Shown here piece after piece: positions 28,533 to 36,994 of a stretch of 64,000 nt of DNA (position 1 is the first letter of the stretch; each line of letters starts with the position of its first letter). Source of the DNA: Dyadobacter sp. NIV53 (GTDB lineage: Bacteria; Bacteroidota; Bacteroidia; Cytophagales; Spirosomataceae); the NCBI RefSeq assembly GCF_019711195.1, contig NZ_CP081299.1, forward strand, positions 6,854,501 to 6,918,500, in the 5' to 3' direction. The notes below the pieces were generated by a model. It did not search any database, had not been told where the DNA came from, and worked only from the letters and a program-made list of their open reading frames with translations. The position numbers were made by a program, and so were the translations under genes.

Positions 28533-29410
28533 GCCTTGTAATTTAAAATAAATACGTAAAATGTAGTTTTTACAGTCGAAATTAGACAATTGAGGAACAG
28601 GTTGGCAACTGATTGTTTCCATTGTAAGAATTGTATATCCCGAAATTTGTAAAATCAGGAAAAATAAGACAAGCCTAAGTGGTTTTTTGCCGGAATACTG
28701 CTTGTTCATCAAGTAAAAACCTTATTATTTAATACATAAATTACTTGTTATCAGATTGTTGGTTTACAATACTCACTTCATTGTGGAGATTTAATATGAT
28801 TTTAATATGACGTATATATATCTACGTTTAAAATTTATGTTAATGATTGGTTTTCGTTTGGATTTTCTGATAAGTGTATAATGTAAATGGATTACAATCA
28901 GGGTTGTTCGCTTAATTTAAGTTCCCAATAAACTTGTGGAATATCAACCCCTATGGCAGTTTGGTAGAGTGTGTTCCTAATAAGTGAATGATCAGATTCT
29001 TTGGTAATACGTATAATTAACCATAGATAAACTTGTAATTTATGCTTTGGCACAATTGTTATATAGACATTATGCAATTTAAATATTATTAAAAGTGAAA
29101 AGCTAGTTTAATAATTTGTAAATTGGGAAGGGGAATTTTACGATTTACCGAATGATTCTAAGAAAGTATGATGTCAGCAATTTTTATAAATTTTTACTTG
29201 CTGCATTTTTCTTAAACCAAATTAAGCAGCAATTATAAATATCCGCGGTTTCCAGGTGTTTGCCCGAAGACTTAGTAAGCTTCCACCTGCGTTTATCAAA
29301 CCGTAATTAATTTTTAGAACCCAATGACTCAGTACAGAAATTGTACTGTTAAAATATTTTTGTGCCAAGGTCAATTTAATCAACATTCAATTTTTCTTTT
29401 AACTCAACAT
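28533..29410. other. Long AT-rich intergenic region
   Basis: 878 bp upstream of the glycosyltransferase. No credible gene, tRNA or mobile element was found. It contains a short dyad ACGTA/TACGT at 28810-28827 and tandem TTTAATATGA-like words near 28788-28810. It may hold a long leader or an unrecognised RNA. Confidence 0.4.
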
Positions 29411-30565
29411 ATGACGCGTTTACCCAAAAATTTATTATGTTTATCGCATCTGCGCTGGGACTTTGTTTACCAACGTCCTCAACATTTATTAACACGTTTT
29501 TCTGAGTTTACAGCAGTTTATTTTTTGGAAGAACCTGTGTTTGGTTCAACCGATATGCCGTATCTGACTTTTTCCCAAAGAATGCCGAATCTGTGGGTTT
29601 GTGTTCCGCATCTTTCCAAAGGATTGAGTAAAACAGAGATCAACGCGCAATTGAAAGAACTGCTTAAATTTTTCTTTGTCAATAAAGATGCCTCAGAATT
29701 TATTTTCTGGTATTATACGCCAATGGCCCTGGAATTTTCAGGACATATGAAGGCAGGCCTTACCGTTTACGATTGCATGGATGAATTGTCTGCTTTCAAA
29801 TTTGCGCCGGAGGAACTGAAAAATTTGGAGAAACAGCTCTTTAACAGTACTGATATTGTTTTTACCGGTGGACATTCTTTGTATGAATCCAAGAAGATGC
29901 AACACTACAATATCCATCCGTTTCCAAGCAGTATAGATAAAAAGCATTTTTCGCAAGCAAGAGTAAAAGGGCAGGAGCCGGCTGATCAGGCCAATATCAA
30001 AGGGCCGAAAATTGGTTTTTATGGTGTAATTGATGAGCGTTTTGACAGCAATCTGATTCAGGGAATTGCAGATGCAAGGCCGGACTGGAATATTATCCTG
30101 ATCGGGCCAATTGTTAAAATTGATCCGAAAACATTGCCAAAAAATAAGAATGTCCATTATTTAGGCTCCAAATCTTATGAAGAGCTGCCTAAATATTTAT
30201 CGGGCTGGGAAGTTGCGATGGTGCCATTTTTGCTAAATGAATCAACACGATTCATCAGTCCTACCAAAACACCTGAGTACCTTTGCGGAGGCGTTCCTGT
30301 GGTTTCAACAGCGATTAAAGACGTTATTAATCCTTATGCAAAGAACAAACTGGTATCAATAGGAGTGGATTCGGAAGACTTCGTTGATGCAATTGAAAGT
30401 CAGCTTAATAACCAGGATAAAAGCAAATGGCTTGAAGAAGTAGATCAGTTTTTGGCCAGCAATTCATGGGATATTACCTGTTCAGCCATGACGGACGCAA
30501 TGATTTCAACAATTGGTAGCAGAAACAAGATTACAGTTTCGGTTAATGGTGTATCGAAAGTTTAG
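29411..30565 (+). CDS. Glycosyltransferase (GT-B, family 1/4-like)
   Basis: 384 residues from ATG 29411 (MTRLPKNLLCLSHLRWDFVYQRPQHLL); longer in-frame starts lack the family pattern. LRWDFVYQRPQHLLTRF is typical of the TuaH-like glycosyltransferases. IGFYGVIDERFDSNLI and the C-terminal ESTRFISPTKTPEYLCGGVPVV form the nucleotide-sugar site. It should act at the cytoplasmic face on a lipid- or surface-glycan acceptor. It is followed by a GH1-like gene and an AraC gene, a plausible glycan cassette. Confidence 0.88.
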   Translation: MTRLPKNLLCLSHLRWDFVYQRPQHLLTRFSEFTAVYFLEEPVFGSTDMPYLTFSQRMPNLWVCVPHLSKGLSKTEINAQLKELLKFFFVNKDASEFIFWYYTPMALEFSGHMKAGLTVYDCMDELSAFKFAPEELKNLEKQLFNSTDIVFTGGHSLYESKKMQHYNIHPFPSSIDKKHFSQARVKGQEPADQANIKGPKIGFYGVIDERFDSNLIQGIADARPDWNIILIGPIVKIDPKTLPKNKNVHYLGSKSYEELPKYLSGWEVAMVPFLLNESTRFISPTKTPEYLCGGVPVVSTAIKDVINPYAKNKLVSIGVDSEDFVDAIESQLNNQDKSKWLEEVDQFLASNSWDITCSAMTDAMISTIGSRNKITVSVNGVSKV

Positions 30566-30609
30566 TACAAAAAGAAGATATAACCGGCCGCAGGTGCGGT
30601 TAAGAATAT

Positions 30610-30636
30610 GCGACTGCTGTGATCCACAGCAGTCGC
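30610..30636 (+). terminator. Strong hairpin, possible terminator
   Basis: GCGACTGCTGTG (30610-30621) and CACAGCAGTCGC (30625-30636) form a perfect 12-bp stem with loop ATC, followed by a weak TGTTT. It lies between the glycosyltransferase and the GH1-like gene and may limit readthrough. Confidence 0.65.
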
Positions 30637-30746
30637 TGTTTCAATACGGGCATGCTGAATTTAAGTTTAAGATGTAAAAATGCCCGGAAATATAATCCCC
30701 GGTAAGAGATGGAATTAAATCATTTATACAAGATAAAAAGTAAACA

Positions 30747-31904
30747 ATGGCAGAAATTAAGAATCCGTTCCAATCGTTCTGGATGGGAGGCTACGAATGT
30801 ACAGACCAACTGAACACCCACGGAAACAGAGTGGATTTCCTTCATATTACTTCTCATTTAGAGCTTATTAATGAAGATTATAAGCAATTGCAAACTTTTA
30901 GTATTACTACTGTACGGGAAGGAATTCGGTGGAGCCAGATTGAAAAGGAACCCTATGAATATGATTTCAGTACGGTTCATCAAATGATTGATGCCGGTAA
31001 AGCAAACGGCGTTCAGCAGATCTGGGATATATGCCATTTTGGTTATCCTGATGATCTCAGCCCCTTACATCCCCATTTCACCAGGCGTTTTGTCGCTTTA
31101 TGTAAAGCATTTGCTACATTTTATTTTTCGGTTAATCCTGATGAAACACTGATTGTTACACCTATTAATGAGGTAAGTTTTATTTCCTGGCTTGGCGGCG
31201 ATGTGGCAGGCACATCCCCTTATTGCAGGCACAACGGATGGGAAGTGAAGTACGGTCTTATGCGGGCATATATTGCTGGTGTAAAGGCTTTTAAAGAAAT
31301 AAACCCTGCTACGGTAATACTTACGACAGAGCCGCTGGTGAACATGGTGCCGCCCTTAAATGCTACACCCGAAGAAATTCTGGATGCCCGAAAACAGCAT
31401 GAATTACAGTTTCAGTCTGTGGATATGTTATGCGGAAAAATATGTCCGGAATTAGGAGGCAAACCTGAATACCTGGATATTTTGGGTTTCAATTATTATT
31501 ACAATAATCAGTGGGTAATAGGAAATTTTCAGTTTTTAGGATGGAATGACCGTGTGCCTGATCCAAGATTCCGGTTGTTATCCGATTTGTTAAGAGACGC
31601 TTATTTGCGGTATAATCGTCCGATTGCACTTACAGAAACAAGCCATCCTGGTGTAGACAGGCCAGTATGGATCCGGCAGATTACCAGTGAAATCGGCAAG
31701 GTTTTACAACTGAACATACCCTTCTGGGGAGTTTGCATATATCCGATAATTGACCGTCCGGACTGGGATAATCTTAAAAACTGGCATCATTCCGGTGTGT
31801 GGGATACCGATTCAGGAGCGTTATCGGATAACAGGATTTTGCATGAACCTTCTGCTCACGCCTTACTCGAATCGCAGCAGAAACTGGCAAATATGATCCG
31901 TTAG
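30747..31904 (+). CDS. GH1-like glycoside hydrolase
   Basis: 385 residues without signal peptide. It keeps the clan GH-A pattern: RWSQIEKEPYEYDF, acid/base Glu in TPINEVSF, and nucleophile Glu in IALTETSHPG. It is shorter than GH1 beta-glucosidases (about 450). In other genomes similar proteins occur beside the same type of glycosyltransferase and UDP-galactopyranose mutase; no mutase is present here. Cytosolic hydrolysis of a beta-glycoside or a glycan-related role is inferred. Confidence 0.75.
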   Translation: MAEIKNPFQSFWMGGYECTDQLNTHGNRVDFLHITSHLELINEDYKQLQTFSITTVREGIRWSQIEKEPYEYDFSTVHQMIDAGKANGVQQIWDICHFGYPDDLSPLHPHFTRRFVALCKAFATFYFSVNPDETLIVTPINEVSFISWLGGDVAGTSPYCRHNGWEVKYGLMRAYIAGVKAFKEINPATVILTTEPLVNMVPPLNATPEEILDARKQHELQFQSVDMLCGKICPELGGKPEYLDILGFNYYYNNQWVIGNFQFLGWNDRVPDPRFRLLSDLLRDAYLRYNRPIALTETSHPGVDRPVWIRQITSEIGKVLQLNIPFWGVCIYPIIDRPDWDNLKNWHHSGVWDTDSGALSDNRILHEPSAHALLESQQKLANMIR

Positions 31905-31929
31905 CAAAAATATATTACATTAGCGGAAT

Positions 31930-32802
31930 ATGCAGACCAGTATTCCCAATCTTGATCTTTGTGCACTTTCCGAATATCGTGAAAATGATATAATGATCAG
32001 CCGTTTTGCACAATATCTTGCTGAACATCAGAATCTTGTGTTCCCTCACCGTCATAGTTTTTATCAGTTTGTGTTATTTACTAAGGGTGGGGGAACTCAT
32101 ACTATTGACTTCCGTCATTTTGCAGTAGCGCCTTTTCAAATCTATTTTATGATACCGGGACAAGTGCATACCTGGGATTTTGAAGGAGATATGGACGGTT
32201 ATGTTGTGAATTTTTCAGAAATATTCTTCCGGTCTTTTTTACTGAAAACCGATTATCTGGACAGCTTTTCATTCTGGAACGGCATTACAGAAGAAAGTGT
32301 ACTGACCTTACCAGCAGAAATCAGGAAAAGTATTATAAACCTATCAGAAGACCTGGTCCTGCAATACCAGTCGAATCATGTTTTGCGCGAAGATATGATT
32401 CGTTTGATCCTGCTTCAATTATTTGTAATGATAGAACAAAATGTAATTGTTAATCCTGACAATACCGTACATCATGTTCAAAATGCAGTTGTCAGGAATT
32501 TTCAAAAACTGGTTGAAAAGAACTATGTTACGGTCAGATTACCAGGTGAGTACGCGCATTTATTGAGTGTTACGCCCAATCATTTGAATGCATTAGTAAA
32601 GGAACATCTGGGTAAACAAGCTGGTGAAGTAATTCGTAACCGCATTATACTGGAAGCGAAAAGAATGCTTGTCAGCCTGGAAATGAACATATCTGAAATT
32701 GCGTATGAGTTAAATTTCAGCGACAATTCCTATTTTACCAAATTCTTCAAAAAGTACGAAGGAACATCCCCCGAAACATTCAGAAAAAAATCTAAAGTTT
32801 AA
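31930..32802 (+). CDS. AraC-family transcriptional regulator
   Basis: 290 residues. An N-terminal cupin (VFPHRHSFYQFVLFTKGGGTH, FMIPGQVHTWDF) binds a small ligand, and the C-terminal HTH pair ends MNISEIAYELNFSDNSYFTKFFKKYEGTSPETFRK. It starts 26 bp after the GH1-like gene on the same strand, so it likely belongs to that transcription unit. Ligand unknown. Confidence 0.92.
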   Translation: MQTSIPNLDLCALSEYRENDIMISRFAQYLAEHQNLVFPHRHSFYQFVLFTKGGGTHTIDFRHFAVAPFQIYFMIPGQVHTWDFEGDMDGYVVNFSEIFFRSFLLKTDYLDSFSFWNGITEESVLTLPAEIRKSIINLSEDLVLQYQSNHVLREDMIRLILLQLFVMIEQNVIVNPDNTVHHVQNAVVRNFQKLVEKNYVTVRLPGEYAHLLSVTPNHLNALVKEHLGKQAGEVIRNRIILEAKRMLVSLEMNISEIAYELNFSDNSYFTKFFKKYEGTSPETFRKKSKV

Positions 32803-32851
32803 AGTGAAATCACATTACTCTAAACTCTGAACTCTAGACTTTTCATTCTAC

Positions 32852-33241
32852 CTAAGGCATTACATTATTTTTTGCCGGTTTGATAAACAAAGCCAGCCAG
32901 GATCTGCGCGCAAGTCTGTAAAACAAAGGAGTTAATATAATCAGTACAGGAATGATGCTGTATAAAAAGTAATCGAGATATTTTTCGAAGAAGTTAACGA
33001 ACACCAAAAAATAACTAACCATAAATGCTACGTAAAAAGCATAGCTCATGTATAAAGCACCCTGATAAAAACCTGGCTCAGGAACAAGGTTTTCTCCACA
33101 ATTAGGGCAGTGTTTATGCATCTTGTCAAAATTTTTGGCATAAGCACTTTTAGTGATAAAAAAATCACCTTCTCCACAGCGTGGGCATTTATTAAAAAGG
33201 ACGGTATATAATCTGTTTTTGTGGTTCATGACTGAAATCAT
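32852..33241 (-). CDS. DUF983 membrane protein
   Basis: 129 residues (an alternative ATG at 33229 gives 125). Two CxxC pairs, CPRCGEGDFF and CPNCGENLVPEPGFY, are the DUF983 zinc-ribbon-like pattern, followed by two TM helices. Function unknown; it converges with the AraC gene. Confidence 0.9.
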   Translation of the reverse strand: MISVMNHKNRLYTVLFNKCPRCGEGDFFITKSAYAKNFDKMHKHCPNCGENLVPEPGFYQGALYMSYAFYVAFMVSYFLVFVNFFEKYLDYFLYSIIPVLIILTPLFYRLARRSWLALFIKPAKNNVMP

Positions 33242-33679
33242 TGCTTAGCGTTTCCTGGTAAATGTAACTGTTATAATCATGCCATTTACCCGTCACAAAT
33301 GTCCGTATTTATTATTTGCCTCGAAAAGACAAATTGTTTGTTTTGTGGTACTAATCAATGGTTTTACTAATTAATCCCTGGCAGGCAGTTAATAGTTTCG
33401 ATAAAAATTAATCAAACAAAATACATCAACTAAGCTTGATAATTGACAGAAAATTAAAATATTTATGAAAAAATTCTATTTCAGGAAAATACTCTGTTAA
33501 AAAACAAAGGTACGGCATCGTTTTTGCCCTTCAGGCAGGTCAAATATTAAGTTATCAATACCACTATGTTAGATCTGAGTGAGCTAAATACCCCGAACTT
33601 AATAATTTGTTAACATGTATCTGCTTGTAACTAAATGTTTACTTTCTACCTTCATAGCTAAGATAACTTAAACAAAGTC
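33242..33679. other. Intergenic region
   Basis: 438 bp upstream of a frameshifted lipoprotein gene. AT-rich; no gene, hairpin or repeat stood out. Confidence 0.45.
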
Positions 33680-34380
33680 ATGAAATCACTATACTTTTTT
33701 TGACATTACTTGTAATTGTATGTTCCTGCAAAAAAGATGATTCTGTTAACCCGACTGACATTGGCCTTATCATAGAAAATAAGGACTGGTATATTTTAAC
33801 TGCTCCGGACTCAAGGGAAATAATAGCAGCCTATGGAGATATCGACGCCAGTCTGGTAATTACAGACGGGAAAAATATATACAAGACAACAGATAAGGGA
33901 AAGACGTGGCAGGATGGTGGTTATGATTCCAATAGCGGGCTGTTTGGATTCGCAGCCAAAAATGATACTTTATCAGCCCTGAATGTTCTGAGTAAGTATT
34001 CGGATCATGGCGACGATTTGTTTGCTACAAATCCTTTCTATTACAGTCTGGACCAGGGTTCTTCCTGGTCTCCGTATCCTCCTTCTTATCGAGATGAGCA
34101 AACGGCGGTTGTAACAAACCGTGTAAAGTCGGCATCGGGAATTGAGTATCTGGTCAATCGTGAAGAGTCAGGAGGATATATTGAAAATAAAAGCATTAAA
34201 AATTCCCTGGGTGCCATAATTACCTTACCATCCAGGCATCAGATCAACAGTCTGTTTTTAGACAGCAAGTCCCGGATTTATATCTCAGCTTCTGCGGCAC
34301 TTTGCGGTAGCGGTTCAGAATTTTCCTATTGTGGAACCCAGAATGGAATTCTGTACATATCCAAAAATGCACAGCCATAA
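33680..34380 (+). CDS. BNR/YCF48-like beta-propeller lipoprotein, frameshifted in signal peptide
   Basis: ATG 33680 reads MKSLYFF and stops. Restoring one T in the T7 run 33695-33701 continues into LTLLVIVCSCKKDDS, a perfect lipobox. The body has Asp-box-like repeats (DKGKTWQDGG, DQGSSWSPYP) of a beta propeller related to sialidase or photosystem II assembly-factor (YCF48) families. Without the repair only a TTG at 33700 could start the frame, with no N-region. The gene is shorter (about 230 residues) than most such propellers and may also be truncated at the 3' end. Confidence 0.6.
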
Positions 34381-34958
34381 TATGGGGCTTACCAGATACT
34401 TAACCCTTTGGGAAAACCGGCTTCGTCCTTGCCAAGCCACTTCATGGAGCTGAAATTGCCGTTGGTTTTTATTATTTATGCAGGTGCATTACAAACGCAA
34501 AGCCATTGCCGCCTAGATTTCAAATCTGGGCAAGCTGGAACAAAAAAGATGTGGGAGGCGATTTTAATGACGATATCACAATGCATTACGGCATCATATC
34601 TCAACAGGATAGTACTCGCCAATACCAATAACTATGTTTTACTCGGAGCAAATTTAGGTTGGCAGTCATATAGTGATAAAACGGTTGTCGCTGGTTACAA
34701 CGTAACGGTTACAGGCAGCACCACCGGTATTGGGCTGGATGCAAAATTCGGACATAAGATCAGCCCGGGCGCTGCACTTCTCTTTGGCCTTTCATTTACC
34801 GGAGGTACGCTTACCAAAGTAAAAGCAACCAATGGTTCTCAGTCGCAAACTATCAAATTACCCAAGGGGCAATACGAAAGTTTATCAGGCTTGAATTAAC
34901 GCTCGGATTGGAATTTGGCAAACAGGAGCAGGTTTTAATTTCAGACCTCTTCGTCTAG
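34381..34958 (+). pseudogene. Degraded outer-membrane protein gene
   Basis: Pieces of protein lie in different frames. One frame gives PPRFQIWASWNKKDVGGDFN and then stops near 34627; another, from about 34620, gives barrel strands (YVLLGANLGWQSYSDKTVV, AKFGHKISPGAALLFGLSF) and stops near 34899. Adding one base at about 34887 continues SRLELTLGLEFGKQ, a typical last barrel strand, to a stop at 34956-34958. This is more than one error, so real decay is likely. It may be the end of a gene whose start is lost. Confidence 0.5.
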
Positions 34959-35154
34959 CAGATTTTCTTAGTAATCCATCATTATTTTATAGATTGCAAG
35001 TATTTAGGAAAATACGAAAGCATGTACTTAAATGATTGTTGATCATTTTAATAACCTATAAATTATTTGAAAAACGCCAAACTTAAAAATGGTCACTTTA
35101 CAAAAGCCTCACAAGAAACATCCAATTGAAATCGGGACGAACTTCATTTTTTTA

Positions 35155-35733
35155 TCACAATCCATTTATAAATCCAGCTATTTCTCTAACAGTCAGTACC
35201 GATTCAATTCCCACATGGCTAATGGCGTGTTGAGGCATAAGAGGCATTTGGGCAGTATCAGGATTTTGGGCAATGGTTATTCCGCCTGCATTTTTTATAG
35301 CTTTTAGCCCTTTGGTACCATCTTCGTTGGCACCGGACAGGATAATTCCAGCCATAGACGATCCATATATATCGGCAGCGGATTCAAATGTAACGTCGAT
35401 ACTGGGCCTGCTGAAATTGATTTTTTCGGAGTAATCCAAAGAGAAGGTATAGTCCTTTTCAATGAGTAAATGATAGTCGGATGGTGCAAGGTAAATATAA
35501 CCTGGAAGTATGGCATCTTTATCTTCTACTTCGTTTAATGGCAATGTGGTTTTGGTAGACAAGAGTTCGGCCAGTGATGAATCACCCGAATTGCGGCGAT
35601 GCAATATGATAATAATAGAAAGTGACAAATCCGGGCGAAGCAATGGTAATAGTTTAAAAAGCACTTCCAGGCTTCCGGCAGATCCTCCGATCACTACAAT
35701 TTCAACGGGCAGATTTAAACTATTTTCTTCCAT
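35155..35733 (-). CDS. CheB-type protein-glutamate methylesterase
   Basis: 192 residues, methylesterase domain only, no receiver. The catalytic triad is Ser in IGGSAGSLEV, His in IILHRRN and Asp in GANEDGT. Its start overlaps the CheR 3' end by 19 bp. Such receiver-less CheB proteins without chemoreceptors are common in Bacteroidota phosphorelay operons, where the target is unknown. It is the last gene of the run from 42193. Confidence 0.88.
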   Translation of the reverse strand: MEENSLNLPVEIVVIGGSAGSLEVLFKLLPLLRPDLSLSIIIILHRRNSGDSSLAELLSTKTTLPLNEVEDKDAILPGYIYLAPSDYHLLIEKDYTFSLDYSEKINFSRPSIDVTFESAADIYGSSMAGIILSGANEDGTKGLKAIKNAGGITIAQNPDTAQMPLMPQHAISHVGIESVLTVREIAGFINGL

Positions 35734-36524
35734 ATTTTTTCCCTGTTCAATTGCTTGTAATTATTTTGAATAGCCGAAAATTTAAGTGTTTCTTTCGTGC
35801 CCAACGCCAGATAGCCCAACGGCCCCAGACTTGCATCGAAAAGTTTTAGTACTCTGTCCTGTAAGTCTTTATCGAAATAAATCAGGACGTTACGGCACAA
35901 TATCAGGTCAAATTCATTGAACGAGCTATCTGAAACGAGGTTATGTGTGGAAATAATGATCTTTTCTGAAAGCTCCTGGTCAAATTTTGCCTGTCCATAA
36001 TTGGCAGTATAATAAGATGAAAAATCTTTTTGCCCCCCTGAGCCAATATAACTTTCAGAATAATGCTTCATTTGGTCTAATGGAAAAATGCCTTTTCTGA
36101 CTTTCTCCAACACAGTAGGATTCAGGTCAGTGGCATAGAGAAGGGATTTCCTTAAAAGGCCGGCTTCTTTTAAAAATATTGCCATAGAATATACTTCCTC
36201 ACCTGTGGAACAGCCTGCATGCCATATACGAATAAAAGGTTTGGTGCCTAGTACAGGCAGCACATCGGTTCGGAGAGACTGGTAAAAACTGGGATCGCGG
36301 AACATTTCAGTCACATTCACTGTAATTTCTTCCACGAAACGTTTCAGGTAAGTAGTATCCGTTTTTATGCGGTATCTCAATTCGGCAAAACTTGGGAATT
36401 TATCCAGAGAGTACAGGCGCAAAACACGTCTTTTGATAGACGCTTTCGAATAATTTGTAAAATCGTAGCCGTGTATATCAAACAAATCATTTAATAAAAT
36501 ATCTATCTCTTCATCTTCAATCAT
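35715..36524 (-). CDS. CheR-type protein-glutamate methyltransferase
   Basis: 269 residues from MIEDEEIDILL at 36524; longer in-frame starts would overlap the response regulator. N-terminal CheR helices are followed by a SAM-binding core (IRIWHAGCSTGEEVYSMAIF), LLYATDLNPTVLE, and DLILCRNVLIYFD. Pairs with the overlapping CheB. No chemoreceptor gene is in the window. Confidence 0.9.
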   Translation of the reverse strand: MIEDEEIDILLNDLFDIHGYDFTNYSKASIKRRVLRLYSLDKFPSFAELRYRIKTDTTYLKRFVEEITVNVTEMFRDPSFYQSLRTDVLPVLGTKPFIRIWHAGCSTGEEVYSMAIFLKEAGLLRKSLLYATDLNPTVLEKVRKGIFPLDQMKHYSESYIGSGGQKDFSSYYTANYGQAKFDQELSEKIIISTHNLVSDSSFNEFDLILCRNVLIYFDKDLQDRVLKLFDASLGPLGYLALGTKETLKFSAIQNNYKQLNREKIWKKIV

Positions 36525-36531
36525 CACATTT

Positions 36532-36894
36532 CTATATTTTTGCCAATAGCTGTAGCAATTGATCGACATTGATCGGTTTGGAAATATATCCGTCGGCACC
36601 CGCCTGCAAACATTTCTCCCTGTCGCCCACCATAGCCTGCGCTGTTACCGCAAAGACGGGCGTATTTTTTCGGTTATACAAGTTCTTGATAATGGGAATA
36701 GCTTCATAACCATCCATTTCCGGCATCATCATATCAATCAGAATGGCGTCAATATCTTTTCCTGTTTTTAGCAGTTCCAATGCTTCGGGTGCTCCCGAGC
36801 AGGAAATACAATCATAGGATCGCGCGCGCAATGTAGCCGACAAGGCAAAAATATTCCGCGCATCATCATCAATAATCAACACCTTCTTCTTCAT
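36532..36894 (-). CDS. Single-domain response regulator
   Basis: 120 residues, a full receiver and nothing else. The acidic pair is in LIIDDDARN, the phosphoacceptor Asp in AILIDMMMPEMDG, the Thr in AVTAQAM and the Lys in YISKPINVD. It resembles the third receiver of the neighbouring hybrid kinase, with the same DDDARNIFALS / PEMDGYE motifs, suggesting duplication. It may shuttle phosphate to or from that kinase. Confidence 0.92.
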   Translation of the reverse strand: MKKKVLIIDDDARNIFALSATLRARSYDCISCSGAPEALELLKTGKDIDAILIDMMMPEMDGYEAIPIIKNLYNRKNTPVFAVTAQAMVGDREKCLQAGADGYISKPINVDQLLQLLAKI

Positions 36895-36904
36895 AATTTT
36901 AAAT

Positions 36905-36990
36905 GGTAAAAGGTTAAGGGTTACAAGGTTAATTATTATATTTTTTTATTAAAGAGTAGTGCTTTAACCGTTGATCTTTCACCCTATTCT
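36905..36990. repeat. Dispersed GGTTAAGGGT-type element, copy A
   Basis: GGTAAAAGGTTAAGGGTTAC begins at 36905, and a partial inverted counterpart (CTTTAACC ... TCACCC) lies near 36962-36984. It is in the gap between two minus-strand genes. A similar arrangement occurs at 52469-52557. Confidence 0.55.
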
Positions 36991-36994
36991 TTTT

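Noticed and set aside
28389..28712. Minus-strand frame with a hydrophobic start
   Set aside because: It overlaps a real gene and its terminator; composition is that of antisense AT-rich DNA.
32810..32848. CTCTAAACTCTGAACTCTAG low-complexity stretch
   Set aside because: Short simple repeat between convergent genes; too little structure to call an element.
35089..35307. Plus-strand frame over the CheB end
   Set aside because: It is antisense to CheB with no independent support.
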